DNA of 64,000 bases from Phycisphaerae bacterium (GCA_016795065.1 JAEUIU010000039.1:62001-126000), one strand, 5' to 3'. Shown: positions 25,040 through 33,897, numbered from the stretch's first letter. The notes: generated from the sequence alone by a model not told the origin. Numbers and translations: made by a program.

Positions 25040-25756
25040 TCACTTCAGCACATGCTTGCGCAGGTCATCCATGAAGCGGGTGATCTGCCCCTGCTCCTTC
25101 GGCGAGGCGGTCTGCTGAACGTCGCTCTCGTAGAAGTCGAGGAAGCGTGACGCGCCCTTGTCGGTGAGCTTTGGAATGCGGTCAGGATCGCGCTCGCGCG
25201 TCGAGTCCTTCTTCGCGTCCTCCTTGAAGTTCTTGACGCGATCGGCGTCGGGCTCGTTGCCGCTCTTTCCGGTCGCCAGCCGCTCACCGGTCTTGAGCCA
25301 CTCGGCGAGCCAGTCGTCGAGGAACTTCTCGCGCTCCTCGGGCTTGAGATTCACGTACGTCGCGGCCCCCTCGGCCAGGATGTCTTTGGCCAATTCGCGA
25401 GCGTTCTGAGTGAGCTGCTCGCGGGTCGGGCCACTGAGGCCAGCTAGGAAACCCGACATGACCATCGATTCGCTTTGGGCCATGCCGCGGAAGCGATCGG
25501 CGAAGTCCATCAGGAACTTCATCCGCTCCTTGAGTGGCAGCTTGCTGAAGTCGTCCATCGCCAGATAGCCCAGAACATCGTCGACCGGCGCATCAAAGAT
25601 CGATGGCGGCGGCTTCCAGCGCACCGCAAACCACCAATAGCCGCTGGCGATGAGCACGGCTGCGACCAGAGCGGCGACGAGGGCCTTGGCGATCTCGCGC
25701 CGCCGCTCGGCGAGGAAGTCGTCGATCGAATCGCGTATTTCAACGTAGCTGGCCAT
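25040..25756 (-). CDS. single-pass membrane protein, unknown function
   Basis: 238 residues from an ATG with GGAGAG upstream. A short cytoplasmic part (MASYVEIRDSIDDFLAERRR) leads to one membrane helix, ALVAALVAAVLIASGYWWF (about 31-50). The rest is charged and helical, rich in Lys, Glu and Asp, with a predicted long helix (about 135-200, NLKPEEREKFLDDWLAEWLK). No family is recognised. It follows the pseudopilin gene by 29 bp on the same strand, and probably shares its transcript. Confidence 0.6.
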   Translation of the reverse strand: MASYVEIRDSIDDFLAERRREIAKALVAALVAAVLIASGYWWFAVRWKPPPSIFDAPVDDVLGYLAMDDFSKLPLKERMKFLMDFADRFRGMAQSESMVMSGFLAGLSGPTREQLTQNARELAKDILAEGAATYVNLKPEEREKFLDDWLAEWLKTGERLATGKSGNEPDADRVKNFKEDAKKDSTRERDPDRIPKLTDKGASRFLDFYESDVQQTASPKEQGQITRFMDDLRKHVLK

Positions 25757-25785
25757 GCGTTCTCTCCGCTGCACGTCGTCCGAGA

Positions 25786-26520
25786 TCAGTCCTGGGCGTC
25801 GCGGCCCGGCTGACCGCCTTGCGTGTCCTGGTCAAAGATCACTCGCCCTGTCCGTCCGTCGAGAAAGACCGCGTTCTTCGGTTCGCGGTCACCGTAGTTG
25901 TGTCGATCTTGGCTGTCACACAACACCGCGAAGTCCGGGCTCGCCTCGTAAAAGCGCGTGACCAGCTTGGCCTCGGCCTCGCGACGGAACTTCTCCAGCA
26001 TCGCCGGGCTGGTGCCCGGATTGAGCATGAAGGGAAGCATCGCCTGCTGCACCTGAAACTGGATCTGCGGCGTGTAGCGGATCAGTCCCGGCACGTAGAG
26101 GTAGCTCGTGCCGGTCGAAATGCTGCCGTCCTCGTCGAAGTCGGCGGCGCAGAGCCAGCAGGTGCAGTCCTTGTTGACGTAGGCCTTGAGCACCTCGGGC
26201 AACCCGCCCTCGGGTCCGTTGTCGGTCGCCACCGGCAGGAACTCCGACATCGGCAGGAAGTCCTTGTTGCCCGTTCGATAGGTCTCGATCGAGACCCAGA
26301 GCTGCCGCAGGTTGCTGATGCAGGCCACCGAGCGGGCCTCGGCCTGGAAGCTCCGCGCTGTCGGCACGATGATCGACATCAGGAGGACGATGATTCCCAT
26401 CGTCACCATGAGTTCCGTCAGCGTGAAACCCGCCGGGCGACGGGCGCGCCAAGCGCTTTCACGCAGAGGCGGGAGGGCGGCAGGCGACTCTGGATGCAAA
26501 GGGGACCGACGTTGGGTCAT
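25786..26520 (-). CDS. type II secretion/pilin-like protein with prepilin cleavage signal
   Basis: 244 residues. A long, basic leader (about 31 residues) ends in a prepilin peptidase site, AGFTLTELMVTMGIIVLLMS, with Glu at position 5 after the Gly-Phe cleavage point. The hydrophobic helix is followed by a globular head containing ARSVACISNLRQLWVSIETYR, a pattern shared by many planctomycetal pseudopilins, and CWLCAADFDEDG. Near the C-terminus, NAVFLDGRTGRVIF matches the 'N..F.DGHV' end of such proteins. It should be processed and assembled at the inner membrane. No other secretion-system gene is near. A TATAAC box lies about 20 nt before its start. Confidence 0.8.
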   Translation of the reverse strand: MTQRRSPLHPESPAALPPLRESAWRARRPAGFTLTELMVTMGIIVLLMSIIVPTARSFQAEARSVACISNLRQLWVSIETYRTGNKDFLPMSEFLPVATDNGPEGGLPEVLKAYVNKDCTCWLCAADFDEDGSISTGTSYLYVPGLIRYTPQIQFQVQQAMLPFMLNPGTSPAMLEKFRREAEAKLVTRFYEASPDFAVLCDSQDRHNYGDREPKNAVFLDGRTGRVIFDQDTQGGQPGRDAQD

Positions 26521-26540
26521 GCGAACCTCGCGGTGGCTTC

Positions 26541-26546
26541 GTTATA
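26541..26546 (-). promoter_or_regulatory. -10 box of the pseudopilin gene
   Basis: TATAAC on the minus strand, preceded by CGA; leader of about 20 nt with a GAGG ribosome-binding site. It separates the pseudopilin pair from the ribH-nusB-ftsY genes upstream. Confidence 0.4.
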
Positions 26547-26608
26547 TCGGAGCGCCCCCGCATCGTTCCAGAAGAACTTCGGGATTGGTGCCCCGATCAC
26601 GACAGCGA

Positions 26609-27544
26609 TCAGCCGACGTCCTCTTCCTCGAACATTGCCTCGACGAAGCGATCGGGGTCGAAGGGCTCGACGTCTTCCGGCCGCTCGCCGACGCCGACCA
26701 GCTTCACCGGCACGTCCAAGGTGTCGCGGATGGCCACGACGATGCCGCCCTTGGCGGTGCCGTCCAGCTTGGCGAGGAAGATCCCCGTGACCACGGCGGC
26801 TTCCTTGAAGATGCGGGCCTGTTCAATGGCGTTTTGTCCGCTGGTCGCGTCCAGAACAAGCAGGGTCTCGTGAGGAGCGGTCGGGATCTTCTTTTGGACC
26901 ACTGAGCGGATCTTGGTGAGCTGCCGCATGAGGTGGTCCTGGGTGTGCAGCCGCCCGGCCGTGTCGATGAGGAGGACGTCGACCTTTCGGGCAATGGCCG
27001 CATCACAGGCATCGAAGGCTACCGCCGCCGGATCGGCGTTCTGGGCGCCCTTCACGAGGTCAACCCCGAGTCGCTCAGCCCAGATTGTGAGCTGGGCGAC
27101 CGCTCCGGCACGGAAGGTGTCGGCGGCGGCGAGGAGGACCGTGCGGCCCTCGTCGCGGAGGCTCTTGGCGATCTTCGCGACGCTGGTGGTCTTGCCGGCA
27201 CCATTGACGCCGACGACGAGAATGACCGTCGGCTTTGTCGCCGCGTTGGCGAGCCGGCGGTCCTCCTCGGACCAACGGGCCTTGAGCTGTCGCTTGAGAA
27301 ACTCGAGGGCCTCGTCGCCTTTCTGGATCGTGCCCGCCCGGTAGTCGGCGCGTAGCGCGGCGATGATCTCACGAGTCGCCTTCACGCCGACGTCCGCTGC
27401 GATCAGCCTCCGCTCGATCTCGTCGATCAGCTCCTCGCTGAGCTGCCGCCCGCGCAGGAGATTGCGCAGGCCGCGACCTAACACTTCGGCTGTCTTCTGG
27501 AGCCCGCGCTTGATCGCGGCGAAAGCGGACTTGAAGAGCCCCAT
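26609..27544 (-). CDS. ftsY: signal recognition particle receptor FtsY
   Basis: 311 residues, lacking the long acidic A domain of E. coli FtsY. N-terminal helical N domain (residues 1-90), then the GTPase: G1 VVGVNGAGKTTSVAKIA, G2/G3 with TFRAGAVAQLTIWAERLG and LIDTAGRLHTQ, and G4/G5 with LAKLDGTAKGGI and GVGERPEDVEPFDPD. This set is diagnostic for FtsY rather than Ffh. It docks the signal recognition particle at the inner membrane for co-translational insertion. It is the last gene of a ribH-nusB-ftsY set, 2 bp after nusB. Confidence 0.95.
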   Translation of the reverse strand: MGLFKSAFAAIKRGLQKTAEVLGRGLRNLLRGRQLSEELIDEIERRLIAADVGVKATREIIAALRADYRAGTIQKGDEALEFLKRQLKARWSEEDRRLANAATKPTVILVVGVNGAGKTTSVAKIAKSLRDEGRTVLLAAADTFRAGAVAQLTIWAERLGVDLVKGAQNADPAAVAFDACDAAIARKVDVLLIDTAGRLHTQDHLMRQLTKIRSVVQKKIPTAPHETLLVLDATSGQNAIEQARIFKEAAVVTGIFLAKLDGTAKGGIVVAIRDTLDVPVKLVGVGERPEDVEPFDPDRFVEAMFEEEDVG

Positions 27545-27546
27545 CG

Positions 27547-27987
27547 TCAGCGACCCTCACCCGGGCCCGGATTCGGAACGCCGCGAGCCTTCCACATTCG
27601 GTCGAGCATCGCGTTCACGAAGGCCGGGCTCCGATCGGTGCCGAACTCCTTGGCCAGTTCCACCGCTTCGTTCATGACGATCTTGGCGGGCACTTCGGCA
27701 ACGACGATCTCGTAATACGCGAGCCGCAGCAGGTTTCGGTCGATCGGCGGCTGGCGGTTCGCGGGCCACTCGGGCGCCATCGGGGCGAAGACCGCGTCCG
27801 CCTCGTCGCGGAACTCCCACGCCAGCGTGGCGAGGTTGAAGCCATGGACGTGGTCCTCCTCGCTGCCGGGGCTCTCGACCAGCGTTGAACGCACGAGTTC
27901 GTGATCGCTGCCCTCGGACATGTCGAATTGGAACAGGGCCTGGAGCGCGCAGCGCCGGCTTTCCCGATTGGTCCGCTTGGCGCTCAT
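27547..27987 (-). CDS. nusB: transcription antitermination factor NusB
   Basis: 146 residues, all-helical. The opening RESRRCALQALFQFDM is the family's R-rich N-terminal helix that binds boxA RNA. The C-terminal half (IDRNLLRLAYYEIVVAEVPAKIVMNEAVELAKEFG, followed by FVNAMLDRMWK) is the typical NusB/RsmB end; here I quote it in two parts because it is continuous. NusB binds boxA with S10 and supports rRNA antitermination. Overlaps ribH by 4 bp, a common gene pair. Confidence 0.93.
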   Translation of the reverse strand: MSAKRTNRESRRCALQALFQFDMSEGSDHELVRSTLVESPGSEEDHVHGFNLATLAWEFRDEADAVFAPMAPEWPANRQPPIDRNLLRLAYYEIVVAEVPAKIVMNEAVELAKEFGTDRSPAFVNAMLDRMWKARGVPNPGPGEGR

Positions 27988-28499
27988 GATTCCTGGCTCC
28001 GACCGATGGGAGGACGGCGTCGACCCGGTACCTCGCGGGCGGCACGCACAGCCGAGACGGCAAGAAGCGCTGCGGTCATCGCCTCCTCGCCCTTGTTGCC
28101 CTTCGCCCCGCCTGACCTGGCCTCGGCCTGGGCGAGCGTCTGACAGGTGATGACCCCGAAGGCCGCGGGCTTCCCCGTCTCGATGGACAGTTCCTGAAGG
28201 GCGTGGGCGACGCTCTCGCAGATGTACCGGTCATGGGTCGTCTCGCCTGTGAGAACGAGGCCAACCGTCACCACCGCGTCAACATCGCCGCGGCGAAGGA
28301 GCGTTGCGGCGATCACCGGCAGCTCGAACGCGCCGGGAGCGTCGATCCGAAGGAGGTCGCGATCCTCGCCGCCAGCCTTGACGAACACCGACGCGGCACC
28401 ATCCGCCAACCGATCGACGATCGAATGGTGGTAGCGGCTCACGACCAGGCCAATGCGGCGGCCGCGGGCATCAGGCTCGATGGGGAGGGAAACTCGCAT
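27984..28499 (-). CDS. ribH: 6,7-dimethyl-8-ribityllumazine synthase
   Basis: 171 residues. Motifs: VVSRYHHSIVDRLADGA (substrate-binding N-terminal strand), DAPGAFELPVIAATLL, the GLVLTGETTHDRYICESVA segment in which the His of 'THDRY' is the catalytic base region, and AFGVITCQTLAQAEARSG. The penultimate step of riboflavin synthesis. It is first in a ribH-nusB-ftsY operon. A TACGAT box 13 nt upstream gives a very short leader, leaving no room for an FMN riboswitch. Confidence 0.94.
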   Translation of the reverse strand: MRVSLPIEPDARGRRIGLVVSRYHHSIVDRLADGAASVFVKAGGEDRDLLRIDAPGAFELPVIAATLLRRGDVDAVVTVGLVLTGETTHDRYICESVAHALQELSIETGKPAAFGVITCQTLAQAEARSGGAKGNKGEEAMTAALLAVSAVRAAREVPGRRRPPIGRSQES

Positions 28500-28512
28500 G
28501 CGAGGGGGGAGG

Positions 28513-28518
28513 ATCGTA
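28513..28518 (-). promoter_or_regulatory. -10-like box of ribH-nusB-ftsY
   Basis: TACGAT on the minus strand, preceded by CGC, 13 nt from the ATG at 28499; a leader of only about 5 nt. Confidence 0.4.
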
Positions 28519-28593
28519 GCGAAAGCCGCTCTCCCGCGACGGGGCCGGATTCGCGCCGCGCGGCCCGCCGACGGAACCGCTCAATCGAATGGC

Positions 28594-28599
28594 TACCAT
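28594..28599 (+). promoter_or_regulatory. -10-like box, leaderless GTG start of UbiA-like gene
   Basis: TACCAT in GGCTACCATCCGCG, 6 nt upstream of the GTG at 28606. Almost the same 14 bases (GGCTACTATCCGCG) precede the FKBP gene. Confidence 0.47.
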
Positions 28600-28605
28600 C
28601 CGCGT

Positions 28606-29580
28606 GTGCGGCGGACGCTCCTGCGATTCCTGACGGCGATCCAGCTCACCCGGCTGACGATGGCCTACGGGGCGATTGCGGACATGTGGCTGGTGATCCT
28701 CATCACCCGCGCGGATCCCTCGTTCGCGGACCTACCCGCCTCGACGCTTCCCCTTTGGGTTGCCCTTGCCGCTGGGCTGGTCGTCGCTGTCGGCCTCTTC
28801 GCTTTTGGTGCATCGCTCAATGACGTGCTCGACGCCCGTCACGATCGGGCCTTCAGTCCCGATCGACCGATTCCCGCGGGTCGCATCCGGCCGCATCAGG
28901 CCGCGATCGTCACGAGCACGTGCCTCGCCGCGGCCACGATGGGAGCGACGCTCTTCGGCCTTCCCGCCGTCATCACGCTTGCTCTGGTAACACTCGGCAT
29001 CGCCTTCTACAACGGCCTGGCGAAACATGTGCCGGCCCTCGCGTTCGTCACGATCGGACTCGTGCACGCTACCCACATGGCGATTCCCAACCATCGGTTT
29101 GGCTTCACGCTTCCGATTTGGCTCTCGATGACCCATGCGATCGTGATCGCGATGCTGGTGCACCGCTTCGAGGAGAAGCGTCCGGCGATCACGCCGCTGG
29201 CCATCGGCGTGACCGCGGCAGGGTGGCTTTTCTGGTCGGTCACCGTCCTCACCTGGGGCTGGTGGCACACCGATGGATCTTGGCCCCTCAATACGCCCAT
29301 TTGGCCCGGTGTCCTCTGGCCGTTGGCTGCGGTCATCGGCTTCGCGGTGGTCGCTCGCCTGAAGACTCGAGTCCAGTCCGGCACGGTCGCAAGCGAAAAG
29401 ATCCGCCGCTACGGGGCCATGTGGCAAAGCCTCTACGCCGTGGCGTGGTTCGCCGCGATGGGTCTCTGGAAGCAGGCTCTCATGCTCGGCGGCGTCGCCG
29501 CGGGCGGCTTTCTGGTGATGACCGCGATCAAGGAGTTCACCACGCTCCTGGCCACGCCGGTGCAGTATCGGGAGTCGTGA
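28606..29580 (+). CDS. UbiA-like prenyltransferase family membrane protein
   Basis: 324 residues, eight or nine membrane segments. The first Asp-rich motif is seen as SLNDVLDARHDRAFSPDRPIP (about residues 75-95), the N-D-x-x-D-A-x-x-D signature with the usual RPIP that follows it. The second motif of canonical UbiA (DxxxD in the middle) is unclear: here EEKRPAITPL takes its place. UbiA proteins join a prenyl chain to an aromatic or sugar acceptor within the membrane; acceptor unknown. The GTG start is chosen because a -10-like box lies 6 nt upstream and the longer frame antisense to ribH adds Arg-rich non-family sequence. Confidence 0.75.
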   Translation: MRRTLLRFLTAIQLTRLTMAYGAIADMWLVILITRADPSFADLPASTLPLWVALAAGLVVAVGLFAFGASLNDVLDARHDRAFSPDRPIPAGRIRPHQAAIVTSTCLAAATMGATLFGLPAVITLALVTLGIAFYNGLAKHVPALAFVTIGLVHATHMAIPNHRFGFTLPIWLSMTHAIVIAMLVHRFEEKRPAITPLAIGVTAAGWLFWSVTVLTWGWWHTDGSWPLNTPIWPGVLWPLAAVIGFAVVARLKTRVQSGTVASEKIRRYGAMWQSLYAVAWFAAMGLWKQALMLGGVAAGGFLVMTAIKEFTTLLATPVQYRES

Positions 29581-29644
29581 TCGCGAAAGCGCGCCGAGTC
29601 CCGCCGATGGCCTGACCTCGCCACCGCCGATTCCCCGTGGCGGG

Positions 29645-29650
29645 TATCCT
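29645..29650 (+). promoter_or_regulatory. -10-like box, leaderless start of lptD
   Basis: TATCCT, 9 nt upstream of the ATG at 29660, preceded by GGG. Confidence 0.45.
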
Positions 29651-29659
29651 CTGCCCCGC

Positions 29660-32600
29660 ATGCCCGGCCCCCGCACCGCACGGTCGTTGACGAGCCAAAC
29701 GCACGCCGTTCCCGATTCGGCCGAGCGTTCGTGTCGGGCAGCCTCGGCCAGCCGCCGCGCAGGCTCGCGGTCGATCCTCCTGCCGGTCGGCGCAACACTC
29801 GCCGTCGCCGTCGCGTCGGTTGCCTTCGCGGTCGGTCCCGACGCCCGGATGGAAGACGACCAACCGGCCCTCAAGCGCGTCGCGGTCAATGGTGATCGGT
29901 TGGGCGGTTTCGTCCTCCCCGTCTCCCCCACCAACAGCGACATCAGCCTCATCGCCGGCAAGGCTTGGACCTGGCAGGTCGATGACACGCAGCGGATCGA
30001 ACTGAGGGGCGACGTTCGAATCAAGCTCGGCTCTTATTCCTTCTCCGCCGATCGGGCCTGGGTGTGGATCAACCGCCTGCCCAGCGCGGAAGGCGAGATC
30101 AACCAGATCGCCCTCTACTTCGAGAAGGCCGACGAACCGACGCGCCGAGCCGGATTCGGGGCGTCCGGCGAGGATTTGCTCGTCACGACCAGCGCCCGCG
30201 GAGCGATTTCGCTGCGCGTCACCGAACGCATCGACTCCGCACCGCCGCCGTCGGCAGGCTTGCGAAAGGGCCAGGAGCGCCTGTCGAAGCACCTGCGTTC
30301 GCTCTTGGGCTCGATCGAAGAGGGCTCGGCACGCCTGCAATACGTGCCCAAGATCGACAAGCCGGTCGAGCCTGTTGAGCTGCCGCCGGTGCCGGGCGCG
30401 CCAGCGATTCCAGAGGCAGAGGCGAAGGCCCGCCCGGGCCCGGGCAGCGTGCAGTTGCCCGAATCAGGTGAGCCACTGCCGATCGTGCGACCCGAGGGAC
30501 AGATCGCCTTCTCGGCCCGTGACATTCTGGTCGACGAATCGACGAACGCAGCGACGATCAGCGGCAACGTGATGATCGAGTACGACGGCGACTCACCCGA
30601 GGGCCAGTTGCGGCTGGAGCTGCGGGCCGAGCGGGCCGTGGTCTTCCTGCGCGAGGGCTTCATCAAGGAGTTCCGCGAAGGCCGTCGCACCGTCGACGCC
30701 GGCAACGTCCTCGGCGTCTACCTCGAGGGCGGCGTGACCGCGACCGACGGCAACTACACGCTCCGCGGCTCGAAGATCTACTACGACTTCGCCAACAACC
30801 GGGCCATCGTCGTGGATGCGGTGCTTCGCACCTACGCACGGCTGAACCGGACCGTCACGCTCTACGCCCGCGCTGCGGAGATGCGGCAGGTCTCGCGCAA
30901 CGAGTTCACCGCCGATCACGCGACGGTCTCGACCAGCGAGTTCTTCCAGCCGCACCTCTCGATCGGCGCCGAGCGGGTCACCGTCACCCAGCCGCCGCCC
31001 GAGATGGCAATGGCCGGGGACAACCCGCTCCACCTCACCGCCGAGGACATCACCCTGCGGATGGGCAGCATGCCCTTCTTTTACTTGCCGGGGTACGAGG
31101 GCGACATCGAGCCGAACCCGCTGCGCGAGATCGAGGTCGGCTACCGCTCGCACCAGGGCGCCGAGATCCTGACCCGCTGGAATCTCTACCAACTCATCAA
31201 CGAACAGGCCCCGGACGGCGTCGATTCCGATCTCACCATCGGCGGCTATACCAAGCGCGGGCCGGCCCTCGGCTCGCGCTGGAACTATCGCGAGGGTCGC
31301 ACCTCGGGTGGCGTTGACGTTTTCGGGCTCTATGACCTCGGCGGCGACGACAAGACCGCGTCGGGTCGCTACGTCACCAAGGACGCCGGGGTGCGCGGCG
31401 CTGCGACGGGCGAGTACCAGACCTTCCTCTCGCCGGAACTGCTGCTCCAGACCCAGCTCAGTTACATCAGCGACGCGACCTTCATCTCGGCGTGGAGACG
31501 CGGCGACTTCAGCGAGCGGCGCGAGTACGAAACGAGCGCCTATCTCAAGTCGCAATCGGAGAACACGGCGACGACGTTCCTGATGAAGCACAACATCAAT
31601 AGCTTCCTCTCGAACTCCTATCTTCTCGCCGGACCGGGCTATCAAGTCGACAAGCTTCCCGAGCTTGGCTACCGCCGCTACGGCGACAACATCTGGGAGA
31701 ACCTGCTCTGGACGCAGGTGTGGAACACGGGCCTGATGTCGATTCGCCCGACCCGCGGGACGGTCCAATCGTTAGGCATCCGGCCTGGAGCCTTCGCCGG
31801 CATTCCGCTCACCCAACCGATCGACCAGCTCTACTTCGACGCCGGCTATTCGGACAACTACGTCACCCGCGTCCACACCCGCCACGAGCTGAGCTATCCG
31901 TGGGCGGAGAACAACTGGACGATCACGCCCTTCGTCTCCGGCGAGGGCAGCGGCTACTTCTTCCAGGAGTACGACCGCTACAACGCCGAGGGCCAGGACC
32001 TGCGCTACCTCTTCGGCGCGGGCGTGCGGACCAGCGCCCGCTTCGTGCGCATCGATGACGCGGCCGAGAGTTGGTTCTTCGACATACACCGGCTTCGCCA
32101 CATCGTCGAACCGAACGCGACCATCTGGACGGGTCTGGCCAACAGCAACCTTGGCGAGGTCCCAACCTACGACCAGGAGATCGAAGGGACCTCCGGCGGC
32201 GCGGCAGCCCAGGTCGGCGTGCGCCAGCAGTTCCAGACCCAGCGTGGCGGCCCGGGCGCCTGGGAGTCAGTGAACTTCCTCACCCTCGACACCGGAGTCG
32301 TTGTCAACGACAAGGCCAGCGAGTACCAGCAGTCCGACGCGAAGGACCCGTGGGTGCTCGCCCAGTCCGCGTTGCCCGCGTTCTACACGTGGCGGCCCGA
32401 ACTTTCGCAGTGGGGAAGCCATCTCTACGGCATGGGCTCGTGGCAGATCTCCGACTCGCTCACGATCGCCGGCACCGCGGCCTACCTTCTCGAGGACCGC
32501 GACAGCATCTCCAAGGAGGACGCCCTTCTGAAGAACCTGGCCAAAGGTTCCATCGGCCTCGAGATGCGGCACACACCGGACATCAGCACCTACATCGAGT

Positions 32601-32890
32601 ATCGCTATGTCGCACCGACCGATAGCGAACTCCTTCAGCTCGGCGTGCTCTATCAGGTCGGCAAGAAATACATGATCGCGTTCAGCCCGCAGTACGACCT
32701 TCAGGAAGGTGAGCTGCGCAAGATCCAGGGTTCGCTCTCGCGGACCTTCCCCGACTTCAACCTGAACCTCACCGCCGGGTACGACCTGATCGACGACCAG
32801 ACGACCTTCGGGTTGTCGCTCCGCATCCCGAGCGACAACTCCGCTGGCGCCAACGCGTGGGCCGATGCCTGGAGCGGCGCCGCTCGCTAG
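29660..32890 (+). CDS. lptD: LPS-assembly protein LptD-like outer-membrane protein
   Basis: 1076 residues. N-terminal signal region (hydrophobic ILLPVGATLAVAVASVAFA near 40-58). Two OstA/LptA-like beta-jellyroll segments follow, about 80-190 (WQVDDTQRIELRGDVRIKLG) and 290-450 (GQIAFSARDILVDESTNAAT, SGNVMIEYDGD), separated by a Pro-rich linker. The remainder is a long beta-barrel with alternating polar and aromatic strands; RLRHIVEPNATIWTG near 815 matches the conserved LptD 'R..H.leP...y' motif. It ends in a typical barrel strand before a short polar tail. LptD inserts LPS into the outer leaflet, so the organism likely makes LPS or a similar lipid. Larger than E. coli LptD (784). Confidence 0.82.
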   Translation: MPGPRTARSLTSQTHAVPDSAERSCRAASASRRAGSRSILLPVGATLAVAVASVAFAVGPDARMEDDQPALKRVAVNGDRLGGFVLPVSPTNSDISLIAGKAWTWQVDDTQRIELRGDVRIKLGSYSFSADRAWVWINRLPSAEGEINQIALYFEKADEPTRRAGFGASGEDLLVTTSARGAISLRVTERIDSAPPPSAGLRKGQERLSKHLRSLLGSIEEGSARLQYVPKIDKPVEPVELPPVPGAPAIPEAEAKARPGPGSVQLPESGEPLPIVRPEGQIAFSARDILVDESTNAATISGNVMIEYDGDSPEGQLRLELRAERAVVFLREGFIKEFREGRRTVDAGNVLGVYLEGGVTATDGNYTLRGSKIYYDFANNRAIVVDAVLRTYARLNRTVTLYARAAEMRQVSRNEFTADHATVSTSEFFQPHLSIGAERVTVTQPPPEMAMAGDNPLHLTAEDITLRMGSMPFFYLPGYEGDIEPNPLREIEVGYRSHQGAEILTRWNLYQLINEQAPDGVDSDLTIGGYTKRGPALGSRWNYREGRTSGGVDVFGLYDLGGDDKTASGRYVTKDAGVRGAATGEYQTFLSPELLLQTQLSYISDATFISAWRRGDFSERREYETSAYLKSQSENTATTFLMKHNINSFLSNSYLLAGPGYQVDKLPELGYRRYGDNIWENLLWTQVWNTGLMSIRPTRGTVQSLGIRPGAFAGIPLTQPIDQLYFDAGYSDNYVTRVHTRHELSYPWAENNWTITPFVSGEGSGYFFQEYDRYNAEGQDLRYLFGAGVRTSARFVRIDDAAESWFFDIHRLRHIVEPNATIWTGLANSNLGEVPTYDQEIEGTSGGAAAQVGVRQQFQTQRGGPGAWESVNFLTLDTGVVVNDKASEYQQSDAKDPWVLAQSALPAFYTWRPELSQWGSHLYGMGSWQISDSLTIAGTAAYLLEDRDSISKEDALLKNLAKGSIGLEMRHTPDISTYIEYRYVAPTDSELLQLGVLYQVGKKYMIAFSPQYDLQEGELRKIQGSLSRTFPDFNLNLTAGYDLIDDQTTFGLSLRIPSDNSAGANAWADAWSGAAR

Positions 32891-33885
32891 CGATTTGCGA
32901 GATAGTCGGCGGCTTGGGCGGTGAGCTTGCGCCCCTGCCGCGTGCGCGAAACGAATCCGATCCGCAGGAGATAGGGTTCGATCACATCCTCAAGCGTGTC
33001 GCCGTCATCGCCCATCGTCGCGGCGATCGCCTCGAGACCCACCGGTCCGCCCTCGTAGGTCGTCTGAATCGTGCGGAGGTACTTGCGGTCGAGTTCATCC
33101 AGACCCAATCGATCCACGCCCTCAAGCTTGAGCGCCGCGTCGACGACATCCGCGTCGAGTCTTCCGGCGGCCCGTACCTGAGCGAAATCGCGCACCCGTC
33201 GGAGAAGCCTGAGGGCGACACGCGGCGTGCCGCGACTGCGAGCCGCGATCGCCTCGGTCACGACAGGATCGAGCGCCCGCATCGCCAGCATGCGTGATGC
33301 CCGATCGATGATCGAGACGAGCTCGGGCTGCTCGTAGAACTCAAGATGGTGGGCGATGCCGAAACGGCTGCGAAGCGGATTGGTGAGAAGGCCCGCCCGC
33401 GTCGTCGCCCCGATCAGCGTGAAGGGCTTGAGTCGGATCGAGACGACCTTCGCGTGCATGCCGCTGTCGACGGTGAAGTCGACCTTGAAGTCCTCCATCG
33501 CCGGATAGATGTACTCCTCGACCGCGGCAGGCAGGCGGTGGATCTCGTCGATGAAGAGGACGTCGCGAACCTGCATCTTGGTCAGGGTGCCGATCAGGTC
33601 GGCGGCCTTGGTGAGTGCCGGGCCGCTGGTGACGTACGCCCGAGAGCCCATCTCGCTGGCGATGATGTGGGCCAGCGTCGTCTTGCCCAGCCCAGGCGGA
33701 CCGTGCAAGAGGACGTGCTCCATCGGCTCACCGCGGGCCCGGCCGGCGTCGAGGGCGATGCGCAGCCGCTCGACCAGCTCGCCCTGGCCGATGTACTCAT
33801 CGAGCCGCTGTGGGCGCAAGGCGTGGTTGGCCACGTCTTCCTGACCGGGCCGTTCGGTTGTCGTCACCACGCGATCGCGAGCCAT
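32887..33885 (-). CDS. ruvB: Holliday junction branch-migration ATPase RuvB
   Basis: 332 residues from the ATG giving MARDRVVTTTE, the typical RuvB start; an ATG 36 bp upstream is possible. AAA+ motifs: RPQRLDEYIGQ, Walker A HGPPGLGKTTLA, Walker B DVLFIDEIHRLP, sensor 1 GATTRAGLL with the arginine finger, and NPLRSRFGI. The C-terminal winged helix (GPVGLEAIAATMGDDGDTLE) binds DNA. RuvB drives branch migration with RuvA in recombination repair; ruvA and ruvC are not adjacent. Its stop codon overlaps the lptD stop: both are read from the same CTAG (32887-32890). Confidence 0.96.
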   Translation of the reverse strand: MARDRVVTTTERPGQEDVANHALRPQRLDEYIGQGELVERLRIALDAGRARGEPMEHVLLHGPPGLGKTTLAHIIASEMGSRAYVTSGPALTKAADLIGTLTKMQVRDVLFIDEIHRLPAAVEEYIYPAMEDFKVDFTVDSGMHAKVVSIRLKPFTLIGATTRAGLLTNPLRSRFGIAHHLEFYEQPELVSIIDRASRMLAMRALDPVVTEAIAARSRGTPRVALRLLRRVRDFAQVRAAGRLDADVVDAALKLEGVDRLGLDELDRKYLRTIQTTYEGGPVGLEAIAATMGDDGDTLEDVIEPYLLRIGFVSRTRQGRKLTAQAADYLANR

Positions 33886-33891
33886 GTCTGG

Positions 33892-33897
33892 ATTGTC
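33892..33897 (-). promoter_or_regulatory. possible -10 box of ruvB
   Basis: GACAAT on the minus strand, 6 nt from the ATG at 33885. Weaker match than most of the set. Confidence 0.28.

Noticed and set aside
28500..28605. FMN riboswitch before ribH
   Set aside because: The leader predicted from the -10-like box is about 5 nt, and the rest of the gap belongs to the divergent UbiA-like gene.
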